Origin: JACKDW01 sp964621785
GTDB lineage: Bacteria; Myxococcota_A; Polyangia; Nannocystales; Nannocystaceae
Assembly (NCBI GenBank): GCA_964621785.1
Contig: CAZUPD010000009.1
Location: 48,882 to 112,881 of the forward strand
Direction of reading: 5' to 3'
Length of the DNA stretch: 64,000 nt
Position numbers and translations under genes: made by a program. Of the stretch, positions 44,727 through 53,907 are shown in pieces; position 1 is the stretch's first letter; each line of letters opens with the position of its first letter. Under the pieces are notes generated by a model that worked only from the letters and a program-made list of their open reading frames with translations, was not told the origin of the DNA and made no database searches.

Positions 44727-45767
44727 CTAGCTCGCAAAGGCGACCGGAGCAGTCCGGGCCCGCAGCATCGCCATGATTTCCGCCTTGGACCGCGGGACCT
44801 CGCGCAGCTCGACAAAGTGGTTGGCGAGCCAGTCGTAGCGTCCGAGCATCAGGTACAGCCACACCTGAAAATAGTCGATCCCCTCAAACACGACGGCGTC
44901 GCGCTCGGCGTAGCGGTGGCGCTTGCGCTCGAAGTCTGCCGGCATGTCGGTCCAGTGGCGGGTCATCGCCTCGTGGTGGCCGATGTGGTACCCGTCGTTG
45001 AAACAGCGGCGGTTGTAACGGGTGTTGATACAAGTAATGGACGACTTGTACGGGTCGGACGGATCGCTGGGATCGATAAACGCGTGCTGGGCCCAGTTAC
45101 CCGCCATCATCATAAATCGGACGATCAGGACGGGGATCAAAAACACGGTCGCAGCGGCCTGCCACGAGATCAACGCTCCAGTTCCAACCGCGAAGATCCA
45201 CCAGCCAAACTCGCCGATGAGCATCCGACGCCGGAGCTTGGGCCGGTTTTTTCGACGCATATAGATCGACAACTCGATGACGATGGCAAAAAAGAAGCGC
45301 AGGAAATAAAATAGCCAGTGGCTCAGGCGATCGCGCTGATAGGGCATGGTACTGCTGAGGTCCTCCCGCAGGTTTTCCTCGGCGTGGTGCATGCCGACGT
45401 GATGGGCGAAGTAGGTCTCCGGCGTTTCACCGCACAGTGGCCCCAAAATCCATGGTATATACAAATTCCACAGGTTGTGTTCTTTATTAAACAATCGCCG
45501 GTGGCTGGTGTTGTGGAGCATCAAGATGAGTCGGTCGTTGAACAGACCGAACAACATCGCCCAATAGGCGGCCGACCACCACCACGAAAACTCGCCCCAC
45601 GTATAGAGGACCGTCGCCGCCGGGATCAGGGTGAGGGTCATGGCGACACTCAGGTGGATAAACGGAAGGTCGCGCTCGTCCCGGATCATGGTCAGCGCGA
45701 TGCGATCGAGTCTCGAATGCGCCCTGCCGGGTTGAAATCGCGGATCGGTGATCTTTGGAGCCGCCAC
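44727..45767 (-). CDS. membrane fatty acid desaturase
   Basis: 346 residues with the di-iron histidine boxes HNTSH (85-89), HHVGMHH (122-128) and HIGHH (about 266) and several membrane helices. This is the integral-membrane desaturase/hydroxylase fold that introduces double bonds or hydroxyls in acyl chains. It stands alone between convergent and same-strand neighbours. Regiospecificity cannot be told from sequence. Confidence 0.88.
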   Translation of the reverse strand: MAAPKITDPRFQPGRAHSRLDRIALTMIRDERDLPFIHLSVAMTLTLIPAATVLYTWGEFSWWWSAAYWAMLFGLFNDRLILMLHNTSHRRLFNKEHNLWNLYIPWILGPLCGETPETYFAHHVGMHHAEENLREDLSSTMPYQRDRLSHWLFYFLRFFFAIVIELSIYMRRKNRPKLRRRMLIGEFGWWIFAVGTGALISWQAAATVFLIPVLIVRFMMMAGNWAQHAFIDPSDPSDPYKSSITCINTRYNRRCFNDGYHIGHHEAMTRHWTDMPADFERKRHRYAERDAVVFEGIDYFQVWLYLMLGRYDWLANHFVELREVPRSKAEIMAMLRARTAPVAFAS

Positions 45768-45925
45768 GGCGGGGAGCGTAACGGTCTGGGAGTAGCGACA
45801 CTACTTTTTGTCGCCTGGCCACGGGACGAGACGACTCACGGCAGATGTAGACGGAGCCGGAAATCCATTCTCGAGTTGCACCTGCACGCAACCCCCAACG
45901 GCTTTCGCATTCACCGGTCACCGTG

Positions 45926-46399
45926 CTACGAACCGGCAGCCGCCATCAACTCGTGGAGATCTACGCGCCGCGAAAGCACGTTGTTGGTGGCCACCGCGTC
46001 GTCGTTGTTGGGATTACCGTCGATGAAGATGTCGGGGTCGTACATGATCATCAGCTTGAACGTCGGTGGAATGTCGCCCCCCGGCCCCGTGAACTCATGC
46101 GAGACCGACAGGGTTTCGCCGGCCTTGAGGGATTCGAACGTCTGCGAGGCGATCGGGATGCCATCGCGGTACAGGTGCACACCAGCCTGATTTTTGCCAC
46201 TTTCAAAATCGGCGTTGCCGCGGTTGCGAATGGTACCCGTCACCCGCATGCGTCCGCTGATATGGCTGAGGACCTCGACGTCGATGCGCTCGGCCGCGGG
46301 GTCGCGAAACTTCAAAAATGGCATCCGGATCTCGGTCAGCTGATTGATTTTGAGTTTGTCGATGTTGAGTTTTCCGATCCGGTCGAAGTTCAGGGGCAT
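45926..46399 (-). CDS. CARDB-like Ig-fold protein
   Basis: 157 residues without a signal peptide. After an N-terminal stretch with hydrophobic strands, the core GTIRNRGNADFESGKNQAGVHLYRDG...QTFESLKAGETLSVSHEF...D-x-x-N-x-V/A-x-x-N-N resembles the CARDB (cell-adhesion-related) beta-sandwich, which often stands in repeats on surface proteins. Here it is alone and apparently cytoplasmic, which is odd. Function unknown. Confidence 0.55.
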   Translation of the reverse strand: MPLNFDRIGKLNIDKLKINQLTEIRMPFLKFRDPAAERIDVEVLSHISGRMRVTGTIRNRGNADFESGKNQAGVHLYRDGIPIASQTFESLKAGETLSVSHEFTGPGGDIPPTFKLMIMYDPDIFIDGNPNNDDAVATNNVLSRRVDLHELMAAAGS

Positions 46400-46785
46400 G
46401 GCGTGGTCTCCCTTGGATGGGACGATACATCATGTGCCGCGAAGCGCGTCTATGGGCTGTCAGACATCCGCCCGCATCCGCGCGAATCTTTGTCGGCGAG
46501 GTCGAGCGCGGGATCGCCAAGCAAGATCGTGGAGACGCCTGTGTTTTGACGAGGAGCTGAGCCCCGCAAGCGACTCGCAATGTCGATCACGCAGCCGCAA
46601 ACAATGGCGATTCGACCGGTGGGATCGGGTTCACAAGCTGTACGCGAATGCGTGCAATCGATATCTGCGGTGGGCACATCGATCCTGGGATCGAGTTGTC
46701 GGCGGGTTTAGACATGTCGAAAGGAGCACATCATAAATTTCGCCGGCGGGAAAACCGATCACCCGCCCGCGACGTTTCCAAACCC
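46400..46785. other. divergent intergenic region
   Basis: About 390 bases between divergent genes. A candidate in-frame ATG (46714, MSKGAHHKF) could lengthen the rightward gene. Nothing else is recognisable. Confidence 0.35.
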
Positions 46786-47427
46786 ATGCGAAGAAATCCA
46801 CGCACCGCCCCGCTGCTGTGGCTCGTCGTGGTTGTTGCCGCCGGGCTGTCGAGCCTGATCGGCCCCCGTCCGGCGGCTGCCTGCGGCAATGTCGTCCTGA
46901 GTGAAGAGGCTCGGGTTGCCCGGGTTCAAAAGGCCGACAAACTGTTGCGGGTCGGCCATCACAAACGTGCTGCCCGTTTGGTCAGGTCGTTGTTTACGTT
47001 CATTCGCCTTCCACCCAAACAGAGCTATCGTCCGCTGTTTTTTCCCGCCCAGCGGATCTTGGCCAACGCGGTTGTCCGCAGTCATGGCGCAGTCCGATAT
47101 CACGGGGCCAAGACTCGCGAGCAAAACCTCTCTTGGGCCCGCGAACGCCTCGCAGACCACCATCAGATGTGGCCCGATGATCCTGAGATCACCGCCTCCT
47201 ATGCCGCGGCCCTGGTTCCGACCCGGCCGGCACAGGCGCGTGCTCTCCTCGAGAAACTCGATGGTGGTGACGTACTGCCGAGTGCCGACGGCTATGCGGC
47301 CCTCGCTACGCTCGCCGCAGGTTCGCGCGAACCTATTTTCTTTGCCTATGCACTGGTACGCTGTCACGCGATGGCCGGCGATGCCGGTACGCGAATTTGT
47401 CACCGAGGGGTCACCTCGGCGCGCTGA
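46786..47427 (+). CDS. exported protein of unknown function
   Basis: 213 residues from ATG 46786 with signal MRRNPRTAPLLWLVVVVAAGLSS and an Ala-x-Ala-like cleavage region (RPAAACGN). The mature part is helical (ARVQKADKLLRVGHHKRAARLVRSL, LSWARERLADHHQMWPDD), consistent with TPR-type repeats. No family is recognised. The next lipoprotein gene starts 83 bases downstream and may share the transcript. Confidence 0.65.
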   Translation: MRRNPRTAPLLWLVVVVAAGLSSLIGPRPAAACGNVVLSEEARVARVQKADKLLRVGHHKRAARLVRSLFTFIRLPPKQSYRPLFFPAQRILANAVVRSHGAVRYHGAKTREQNLSWARERLADHHQMWPDDPEITASYAAALVPTRPAQARALLEKLDGGDVLPSADGYAALATLAAGSREPIFFAYALVRCHAMAGDAGTRICHRGVTSAR

Positions 47428-47509
47428 CGGACTCCGGTGACTCGGGTCGTCGCGGGTCGGTGTGACAAGCGGACCTCCGGGCAGCACGGATGTAGTAGGA
47501 TGCTCGGCG

Positions 47510-49318
47510 ATGACGGGTGTCTGCCAAGCTCGTTTCCGTTCGGGGAGACCGGCGCTACGCCTGTTCGCCGCGTTGGGCGTACTCGTCGGCTGTGGAGCTG
47601 TTGCCACACCCCCGCCTGCCGGGCTCGCCCGTCAGTTTCAAGTCGGCGATGACGCGACCGCCGATCACCTCGGCGAATTTGTCATCGTCGATGATGCTGT
47701 GATTGTAACCAACAGCAACGACGCCCTGACGATTGTCCAGCGAAACTCGCTCAAGCTCGCGATGCCGATTGTCGGCTATCCCGAACTCGGGGCCCGCTGC
47801 ACGACAATCGATGTGCATACACCTTCAAAAACGCTCTACTGCGCCAGTGATTCGAGCGAAGAGATTCTCGCGTTTGATCTCACCACCCCCACGCATCCGG
47901 CCTTTCGCGAAGTGGTGGTCTCGCAGCCAGACATGGTGGTCGCGGACCTCACGGTGGTCGGTGACACCCTGTGGATCGCCCACTACAACGCCGGGATCAG
48001 TCGGGCTGCGATCGCGCCCTCGGGACAAATCGATGATCATACATCTGTGCTGGCCGGCGAACATGTACGCAAGATCGCCGCGAGTGAAGGTGATTTGTTT
48101 GCCCTCACGGGGACGCGCGGTCTCATCAAGCTCCAACTTGGCGAAGACGGGCAGCTTTCCGAAGTCTGGCAACTTCCACTCGAGGGCCCGCCGCTCGACC
48201 TCTCGCTTCGCGGCCGGCGGGCTGTGGTCGCGCTCGGCTCCGGCGGAGCCGCGGTGGTCGACCTCGACGGTCCCGCCGTCGAGGTTCATGTATCACCCCG
48301 CGCAGTCGTCACATCCGGCGATCTCGACGGCGACGCCTTGGCGGTGTCGACCCTCACGGGGATGTACCTCTACGACCTCTCGTCGAACGCGCCACGGCTC
48401 GCCGGTTTTGTCCCTTCTGGGGCGTGGAAGCGTTCGAACAAGTCCGGGAGTCTGTTGTTTACCCGGTTTTTCGAAGGCCGGTTATACGCTTCGGATTGGA
48501 GTTATATCAATCGTTTCGATGTCGACATTCGCGGCGAACCGCGGATGCTCGACGCCCAGCGTGGTGTCTATACAAATGCAAATACATCTATTTCGTGGGC
48601 AGTCTACAATCCCGCCGCACAGTCGCGCAAGGTCGTGTTTCGCACCGGCGATACGGTCCTCGCCGAGGACGTGTTGGCGGGCGAGACCGAAGCGGTTTAC
48701 ACGACCTCCGACCTCGAGCATTTCACCCCGGGGCGTCCGACCTGGATCTTTGTCGATGTGTACGTCGAAGACGAAATCACAACCCAGTACATTTCCGTCC
48801 TGCGCACCGATGGAATGCACGACCCCAAAACCCAAGGGAAACCGGCGCCGGGGATGGCATTTCCGCCTGTGCGCTTGGTCGGTGACGAGAGCGAGACGCG
48901 GGTCGACCTGCCGTTGCCACAGCGTCAACGCGTCATTTTCTATACCCCGGATTGTGTGGCGATGTGGCCAGAGTTAGAAGATGCCGCCTACCTCGCCCGC
49001 AGCGGTCGCCTCGACGGGGGCGCGATGCCAGTGCTCATCGGCAATGCCCCGGTGTTTTTGGAGCATACAACCAGTTTTGGTGATCGACTCCAACTCCACG
49101 GTGTCGTTCGGGGTCGCGACAACGATCCTCCGCCCGATGTCACTGCGGTCAATGAACCACTGGAGCCGCTTTATGACTACGGCTTTTGGATCGAGCAACT
49201 GCCGGGTGGAGCCCACCATCCAACCGACTATGTGGTTGCAGCCGACGGCACGGTTGTCGCCGTCGAACGCAGCTACCGCGGCGCCTACCCACTGCGTGCG
49301 AGTGATGCATCGCCCTAA
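47510..49318 (+). CDS. beta-propeller lipoprotein with C-terminal redoxin-like domain
   Basis: 602 residues from ATG 47510. The signal ends in LGVLVGC. The middle has LVIVD/YVTN-type propeller blades (EFVIVDDAVIVTNSNDALTIV, LWIAHYNAGISRA, RRAVVALGSGGAAVVDLDG). The C-terminal part (RVIFYTPDCVAMWPELEDAAYL ... ATDYVV-like PTDYVVAADGTVVAVERSYRG) has the strand order of an AhpC/thioredoxin-like domain but only one Cys at the active-site position. It could be a receptor or a peroxiredoxin-like protein. A motif site lies at 48577-48586. Confidence 0.7.
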   Translation: MTGVCQARFRSGRPALRLFAALGVLVGCGAVATPPPAGLARQFQVGDDATADHLGEFVIVDDAVIVTNSNDALTIVQRNSLKLAMPIVGYPELGARCTTIDVHTPSKTLYCASDSSEEILAFDLTTPTHPAFREVVVSQPDMVVADLTVVGDTLWIAHYNAGISRAAIAPSGQIDDHTSVLAGEHVRKIAASEGDLFALTGTRGLIKLQLGEDGQLSEVWQLPLEGPPLDLSLRGRRAVVALGSGGAAVVDLDGPAVEVHVSPRAVVTSGDLDGDALAVSTLTGMYLYDLSSNAPRLAGFVPSGAWKRSNKSGSLLFTRFFEGRLYASDWSYINRFDVDIRGEPRMLDAQRGVYTNANTSISWAVYNPAAQSRKVVFRTGDTVLAEDVLAGETEAVYTTSDLEHFTPGRPTWIFVDVYVEDEITTQYISVLRTDGMHDPKTQGKPAPGMAFPPVRLVGDESETRVDLPLPQRQRVIFYTPDCVAMWPELEDAAYLARSGRLDGGAMPVLIGNAPVFLEHTTSFGDRLQLHGVVRGRDNDPPPDVTAVNEPLEPLYDYGFWIEQLPGGAHHPTDYVVAADGTVVAVERSYRGAYPLRASDASP

Positions 49319-49395
49319 CGACCCACCCAAATGTAGGCATGGATGAACTGTACTTCGTACCCGTTGAACAACGCACGTGACGGGGGATTCTCCGC

Positions 49396-49872
49396 ATGAT
49401 GCGATCGCGTTTCGTGCATCTCGAGTGCTGTGTCTGGGCTGTCGCAGCGGTCTGCACATTTGCCTGTGGCGCTGAGAACCCGCGCTGCGGCAGCGCAGAT
49501 CCCCCCGAGCTTGTCCTGTTGGACGCGAGTGACGGGCCGCTGGCCAACGGCGATTCCATCGATGTCGAGCACGGATTTCAGGGCGGGATTCACAGTTTTC
49601 TAACCCTCGAGATACGGGGGTTTCACCCCGGCCTCGATATTTCGTTGCGCGCGACGGAAGGCGGGCGATCGATCGGTTCGCGGACCGATGTTTTTGACCT
49701 GACCTGTGAGACCGATATGCAACGCGTGGACGAATTACAGTTGATCTGGTCCCTCGATCCGATGGATTTCGACGGACTGCCGATCACACTCGAGGTGACG
49801 GTGAGTGACGCTCAGGGTCTATCCCAGACGCTGACCCGCGACCTCGTGCTCCACGAGATTCCCCTGACTTAA
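49396..49872 (+). CDS. small lipoprotein, unknown function
   Basis: 158 residues with a signal ending CVWAVAAVCTFAC, lipobox Cys about 24. The mature part is a single beta-sandwich-like region (FLTLEIRGFHPGLDISLRATEGG, LPITLEVTVSDAQGLSQTLTRDL). No family is recognised. It sits 78 bases after the propeller-redoxin gene on the same strand. Confidence 0.6.
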   Translation: MMRSRFVHLECCVWAVAAVCTFACGAENPRCGSADPPELVLLDASDGPLANGDSIDVEHGFQGGIHSFLTLEIRGFHPGLDISLRATEGGRSIGSRTDVFDLTCETDMQRVDELQLIWSLDPMDFDGLPITLEVTVSDAQGLSQTLTRDLVLHEIPLT

Positions 49873-49921
49873 TCCGGGGTGCGTCGATCGTCCTTCACCA
49901 AAAAGAATGCAAGTACACTTT

Positions 49922-50653
49922 TTAGTGATTGTGTGCTGGTAAGGCCCGCACGGAACGACGAAAACGGGCCCAAATCTGTGCACAGGCCTCGCGTGCGCCG
50001 GGTTCAAAGACCTCGCCGTGGGCCATCACCACCCTCTCAAACTCCCATTCGAGCACATGCCCCACACTCGTACCGACGGCAGCGTTATCTTTGATGTACA
50101 TGCGCAACAGTCGGCTACATGCGAAGCGTTTGTAGGTACCGGCGAAGTGCAGCAGGAACCACAACTTCCACCCTTGGGGATGCTGGATGTTGAACACCAT
50201 GTCGGTGGCGATCAGGGTCTGGGAGGCTCGGTGGTAGAACATCACCTCGTTGAAATCGGGGACGCCGAGGATCACACGCTGGTCGATTTGGTCGCGCCAC
50301 GGCGCCGGGGCCTCGTGCTCGAGGATCCCGGCAAACACCACATCGGGGCGTTTGGTCTTGATTCCCGGTGGGCCGTAGGCGACGGCATCGGGATAGCGTG
50401 CGAGACATTGTGGGAGATACAAGTGATGCCAACAATTGGGTGAGACTGCGTAACGGACCGGACCGAGTTTGGAGAGTTCCTCGGCCAGCGCATCGTCGAT
50501 CGGGACCGGCGAGATCAGGACGAGACTGCCGTCGGCGAGACGGACCACCGTCATGCGCGTGTTCATATCAATTCCCCCCGGCATCCGCATGGTGTGCACC
50601 ACACCCCATAGATCCGTGGCAATGTTGCTGACCCGCTGGCCGCCCGTCGTCAT
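49922..50653 (-). CDS. DUF4336 family (metallo-beta-lactamase-like) protein
   Basis: 243 residues. The start LWGVVHTMRMPGGIDMNTRMTVVRLADGSLVLISPVPID, the PNCWHHLYLP segment and FNEVMFYHRASQTLIATDMVFN fit DUF4336. This family has a beta-lactamase-like core with H-H near the metal region, but metal ligands are fewer than in true MBL hydrolases. Enzymatic role unknown. It is convergent with the small lipoprotein gene; a motif site lies between them (49908-49917). Confidence 0.75.
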   Translation of the reverse strand: MTTGGQRVSNIATDLWGVVHTMRMPGGIDMNTRMTVVRLADGSLVLISPVPIDDALAEELSKLGPVRYAVSPNCWHHLYLPQCLARYPDAVAYGPPGIKTKRPDVVFAGILEHEAPAPWRDQIDQRVILGVPDFNEVMFYHRASQTLIATDMVFNIQHPQGWKLWFLLHFAGTYKRFACSRLLRMYIKDNAAVGTSVGHVLEWEFERVVMAHGEVFEPGAREACAQIWARFRRSVRALPAHNH

Positions 50654-50751
50654 GGGGAATTAAAACCACGCCGGGGGCTCGACCGCAATCCGCGTGATCC
50701 TACGTTACAACCTTACCTTTTAGTCAGATTTCGCCCATCGAATGGACAGGT

Positions 50752-52251
50752 CTAAAAGTGACTCACCATGATGAGACCCGAGCGATAGGGATTGTTGCGG
50801 TCGGCCGGGATCTTGAGGGTGAAGGTCGAACCCTTGCCGACCTCGCTCTCGACTGTGATCTCGCCACCGATCATGTTGGCGAACGACTGGCTCAGGGCCA
50901 GGCCGAGACCCGTGCCGCCAAAGCGGCGGGTCGTCGACGCATCGGCTTGGGTAAACGGTTGAAACAGGCGCGTGACCACTTCGGGCGAAATCCCAATCCC
51001 GGTGTCGGTCACCGAAAAATCGACCCAGCGCTCGATTCGGTCGGAGCGGAAGTTGACCTCGACCACGATCGAGCCGTCGTGGGTGAACTTGCAGGCGTTG
51101 CCGACCAAGTTGAGCAGGATTTGGTGAACCTTGGTGCGGTCGGAGGTGACAGTTCCCGGATTTTCGGGACAGCGCAGACGCAGGGTATTGCGGTGTTTGG
51201 CGGCGAGTGGGGTACTTGTGTCGAGCACACTCTGCACGACTTCGAGCAGCTCGAATGTCTCGGTGTTGACACCCATCTTCCCAGCTTCGATTTTTGACAG
51301 ATCGAGAATATCGCCGACGATCATCAACAGGGAGCGTGAGGCCGACAGGATTCGCTCGAGTTCCGGACGTTGCAGCTGTGCGGGCGATTCGGGTTCGTCC
51401 TCGGTTTGCTCGAGCAACAGTTCGGTGTAGCCGATGATCGCGTTGAGTGGGGTGCGTAGCTCGTGGCTCATATTGGCCAAAAAAGAACTCTTGATCCGGT
51501 TGGCTTCGAGGGCGCGTTCCTCCGCGGCTCGCCGGTCTTCGACTTCGCGCTCGAGCATGCGGTTGGTCTGGGTAAGGGCGATCGTCCGGGCCTCGACCCC
51601 CTCTTCTAACTCGCGCTGGACAGCCCGCAGTTTGCCTTCGACCACCTTGCGCTGGGTGGCCTCGGTCTCGAGCTTGCGCAGGGCCTGTTTGAGTGGCGAG
51701 GCCAGGTGGTCGAGGGTGCGTTGGATCAGACACACCAAAAATCCGACTGTTAAAATGGATGTACCTGCACTGATTGCTTGGGTCACGGTGCCGCCCGCCC
51801 CCAGGATGCCTCCCGCGGCTGCCAGGACGAGGAGCGACGTGATCCAGACTCCCGCGGCTGCCCCGAGGACCAGTGGCGCCCCGACGGCCGTGGGCAGGAC
51901 CACGAGCCAAAGCCCGATGCCGGTTTGCAACAACGCAGGTGCGAGTGCCAGGGCCGCGGCCCACAGGACATACATCAGCCCGCGAACGATTGCGTGCGTG
52001 TGCTCGGATCGTGTGCGGCGAACTTGCGAGGCCGACCCATGCACGACGATCAGCGGCGCACAGACAATGGCGGTCCACCCGGGATGATTCGATGCTGCGA
52101 TCGCCCCGAGGGACGCAACGAGAGTTGCCAACTGGCCGTAGCGGTCGTATGCGCGGGCAATGGCCCGATCGGCAATCCGCGCGCTCGACCGGTGCACACG
52201 CCCCTGGGGTCGTGGAGCATCGGTTTCATGCGCGTGGCGATTGTCGGTCAT
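50752..52251 (-). CDS. membrane sensor histidine kinase
   Basis: 499 residues from ATG 52251. About five to six N-terminal hydrophobic helices (to about 175) are followed by a coiled coil (about 185-255), then HisKA with phosphoacceptor H263 in SHELRTPLNAIIGY. The HATPase domain has N-box NLVGNACKFT, DTGIGI and GTGLGLALS. No receiver domain is fused and no response regulator is adjacent. Ligand unknown. The first in-frame ATG lies 66 bases further upstream. A reverse motif site lies at 51760-51769. Confidence 0.9.
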   Translation of the reverse strand: MTDNRHAHETDAPRPQGRVHRSSARIADRAIARAYDRYGQLATLVASLGAIAASNHPGWTAIVCAPLIVVHGSASQVRRTRSEHTHAIVRGLMYVLWAAALALAPALLQTGIGLWLVVLPTAVGAPLVLGAAAGVWITSLLVLAAAGGILGAGGTVTQAISAGTSILTVGFLVCLIQRTLDHLASPLKQALRKLETEATQRKVVEGKLRAVQRELEEGVEARTIALTQTNRMLEREVEDRRAAEERALEANRIKSSFLANMSHELRTPLNAIIGYTELLLEQTEDEPESPAQLQRPELERILSASRSLLMIVGDILDLSKIEAGKMGVNTETFELLEVVQSVLDTSTPLAAKHRNTLRLRCPENPGTVTSDRTKVHQILLNLVGNACKFTHDGSIVVEVNFRSDRIERWVDFSVTDTGIGISPEVVTRLFQPFTQADASTTRRFGGTGLGLALSQSFANMIGGEITVESEVGKGSTFTLKIPADRNNPYRSGLIMVSHF

Positions 52252-52551
52252 CGATCGGACGTCGCTCCCTGAGTCTGCGGTTGTCCTCGCCCCGGCGCAC
52301 GATTCGACAGGCGGCATCTACAGGCCACATCCGTCACCCATCGCGGCAAAAACCACGCACCCACAGGTTGCTAGCGTACAACCAGTTGCGGCGCATGAAA
52401 ACGCGTGTATCTGCACATACGGTGCGCCCGCCCGCCGGGTTGCGCGAAAAAGCAGGTTCTACGTGTCCGCGGGGTTGTGGTCATACCCAGAACGGTGATT
52501 GTGCGCCGCCCGTCAGCTGTGATCATCTCGACTGGGTCGAATGCGTGGGGA
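52252..52551. other. gap between histidine kinase and acyltransferase genes
   Basis: About 300 bases with no supported gene; contains a reverse motif site at 52406-52415 (TGTATCTGCA). Confidence 0.4.
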
Positions 52552-53640
52552 TTAGCCGGCGAGTTTGCGCAGCAACCATTCCGCGCCAAAGCGGTAGCGG
52601 ATCCGCTGCCATCTCTGGGACAGCCACGCGGTGAGCACCATCCACACGGCGATGATCCCCAACGCCGTACCTGCACGCACACCGTGCCACAGGCCGAGGG
52701 GACGCGAGACCTCGCGAAACAGGACCACATGCACCAGCAGCAGCGTGAGCGAAGCCCGGCCAAAACACACCGCCAGACTGCGGCTTTGCAAGCGCTCGGG
52801 GTAACGGCGCTCGAGTGTCAGGGCCAGCCACAAAAGCACCAAGACGACCGATTCGAGCAGCAACATGATCGCCGGGGTGGCCGGATAAAACCCCAGGCGC
52901 AGGCCGAACAGCCGGTACGAAAAATCCCCTCGGGACATGTCAAATAGGCCAGACGTTCCGAGGTACTTGGCGACAATCAATGCACATGCAAGTCCAACGG
53001 TCACCGCGAGCCAACGCAGCAGGTTGCCGATGCGGTCGGCGATGATCCAACGGCCGATGACCATGCCCAACAAAAACATGCTCAGCCACGGGAACACGGG
53101 GAAGTGGCCCTCGGCGATCATCAGGCGCAGCGCACCGCCTGTGCGGGTGGTCGCCGACATAAACGGATTGGTCGAGACATAGGGGGTGGAAAACGCCTGC
53201 TGCCAAAACACGGTGGCGAAGATGACGACGAGGCTGATCCCCAGCAGCCAGCGGGTCGACATCCGGCGCCACAGCGGAGAGGTTGCGATCGCAAACCCCA
53301 TCATGTGGAGCACAAACCACGAGCCCCAGGTAAACCAGCTCGGTGTCATGAAGTTGAGGGCGAGGCCAAACAGCATCAAGACCAGGCCGCGTTGCACCAA
53401 GGTGCGGTCGGCTCCGGTGGTCCGGGAGTGGACAAACAGCGAGGTGCCAGCACCGGCGAGCGAGACAAACAGCGGGGCCGCACCACCACCGAGCGCATTA
53501 AACCCGACGAGCAGCGGGTAGACGGCTTCCGTGGTACTGCCGCGCCCACGCCACAGCCACACCCCCATGTGCTGCTCCATCATCAAGAACACAGCAAGCC
53601 CGCGCAGGGCGTCGAGGCTGAGGATGCGCTTTCGGGCCAC
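52552..53640 (-). CDS. integral membrane acyltransferase (DUF1624/HGSNAT-like)
   Basis: 362 residues from GTG 53640, which begins VARKRILSLDALRGLAVFLMM. The R-[IL]-x-S-L-D-x-L-R-G opening and the ten or so membrane helices are diagnostic for the acyltransferase_3 / heparan-alpha-glucosaminide acetyltransferase-like superfamily. A conserved His lies in MMEQHMGVW. It would transfer an acyl group from a cytoplasmic donor to an envelope sugar or lipid. The upstream open frame to 53847 has no similarity. Confidence 0.8.
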   Translation of the reverse strand: MARKRILSLDALRGLAVFLMMEQHMGVWLWRGRGSTTEAVYPLLVGFNALGGGAAPLFVSLAGAGTSLFVHSRTTGADRTLVQRGLVLMLFGLALNFMTPSWFTWGSWFVLHMMGFAIATSPLWRRMSTRWLLGISLVVIFATVFWQQAFSTPYVSTNPFMSATTRTGGALRLMIAEGHFPVFPWLSMFLLGMVIGRWIIADRIGNLLRWLAVTVGLACALIVAKYLGTSGLFDMSRGDFSYRLFGLRLGFYPATPAIMLLLESVVLVLLWLALTLERRYPERLQSRSLAVCFGRASLTLLLVHVVLFREVSRPLGLWHGVRAGTALGIIAVWMVLTAWLSQRWQRIRYRFGAEWLLRKLAG

Positions 53641-53907
53641 GGTGCAAGCTACCGCGTCGGGGCGGGGTGGGACAATATGTGGCGTCGATCGGGGTCGCTG
53701 CCGATGGTCGGTGCAGGTACATACAGTGTGTCGATCCCCAGTGCTGTGAGTGAGCGGGAGGGCCGATCGCAGGGGGTCTGCAATCTGATGCGCATACAAC
53801 CGTGCATAGGTGTCGTGCATTTCGCGCAGTTGAGATCTACTTTCCATTTCGGCGCGAAAATGTAAGTCTCGAAGCGCGATCGCCCATTCGCGCGAAAGGA
53901 ACTCGCC

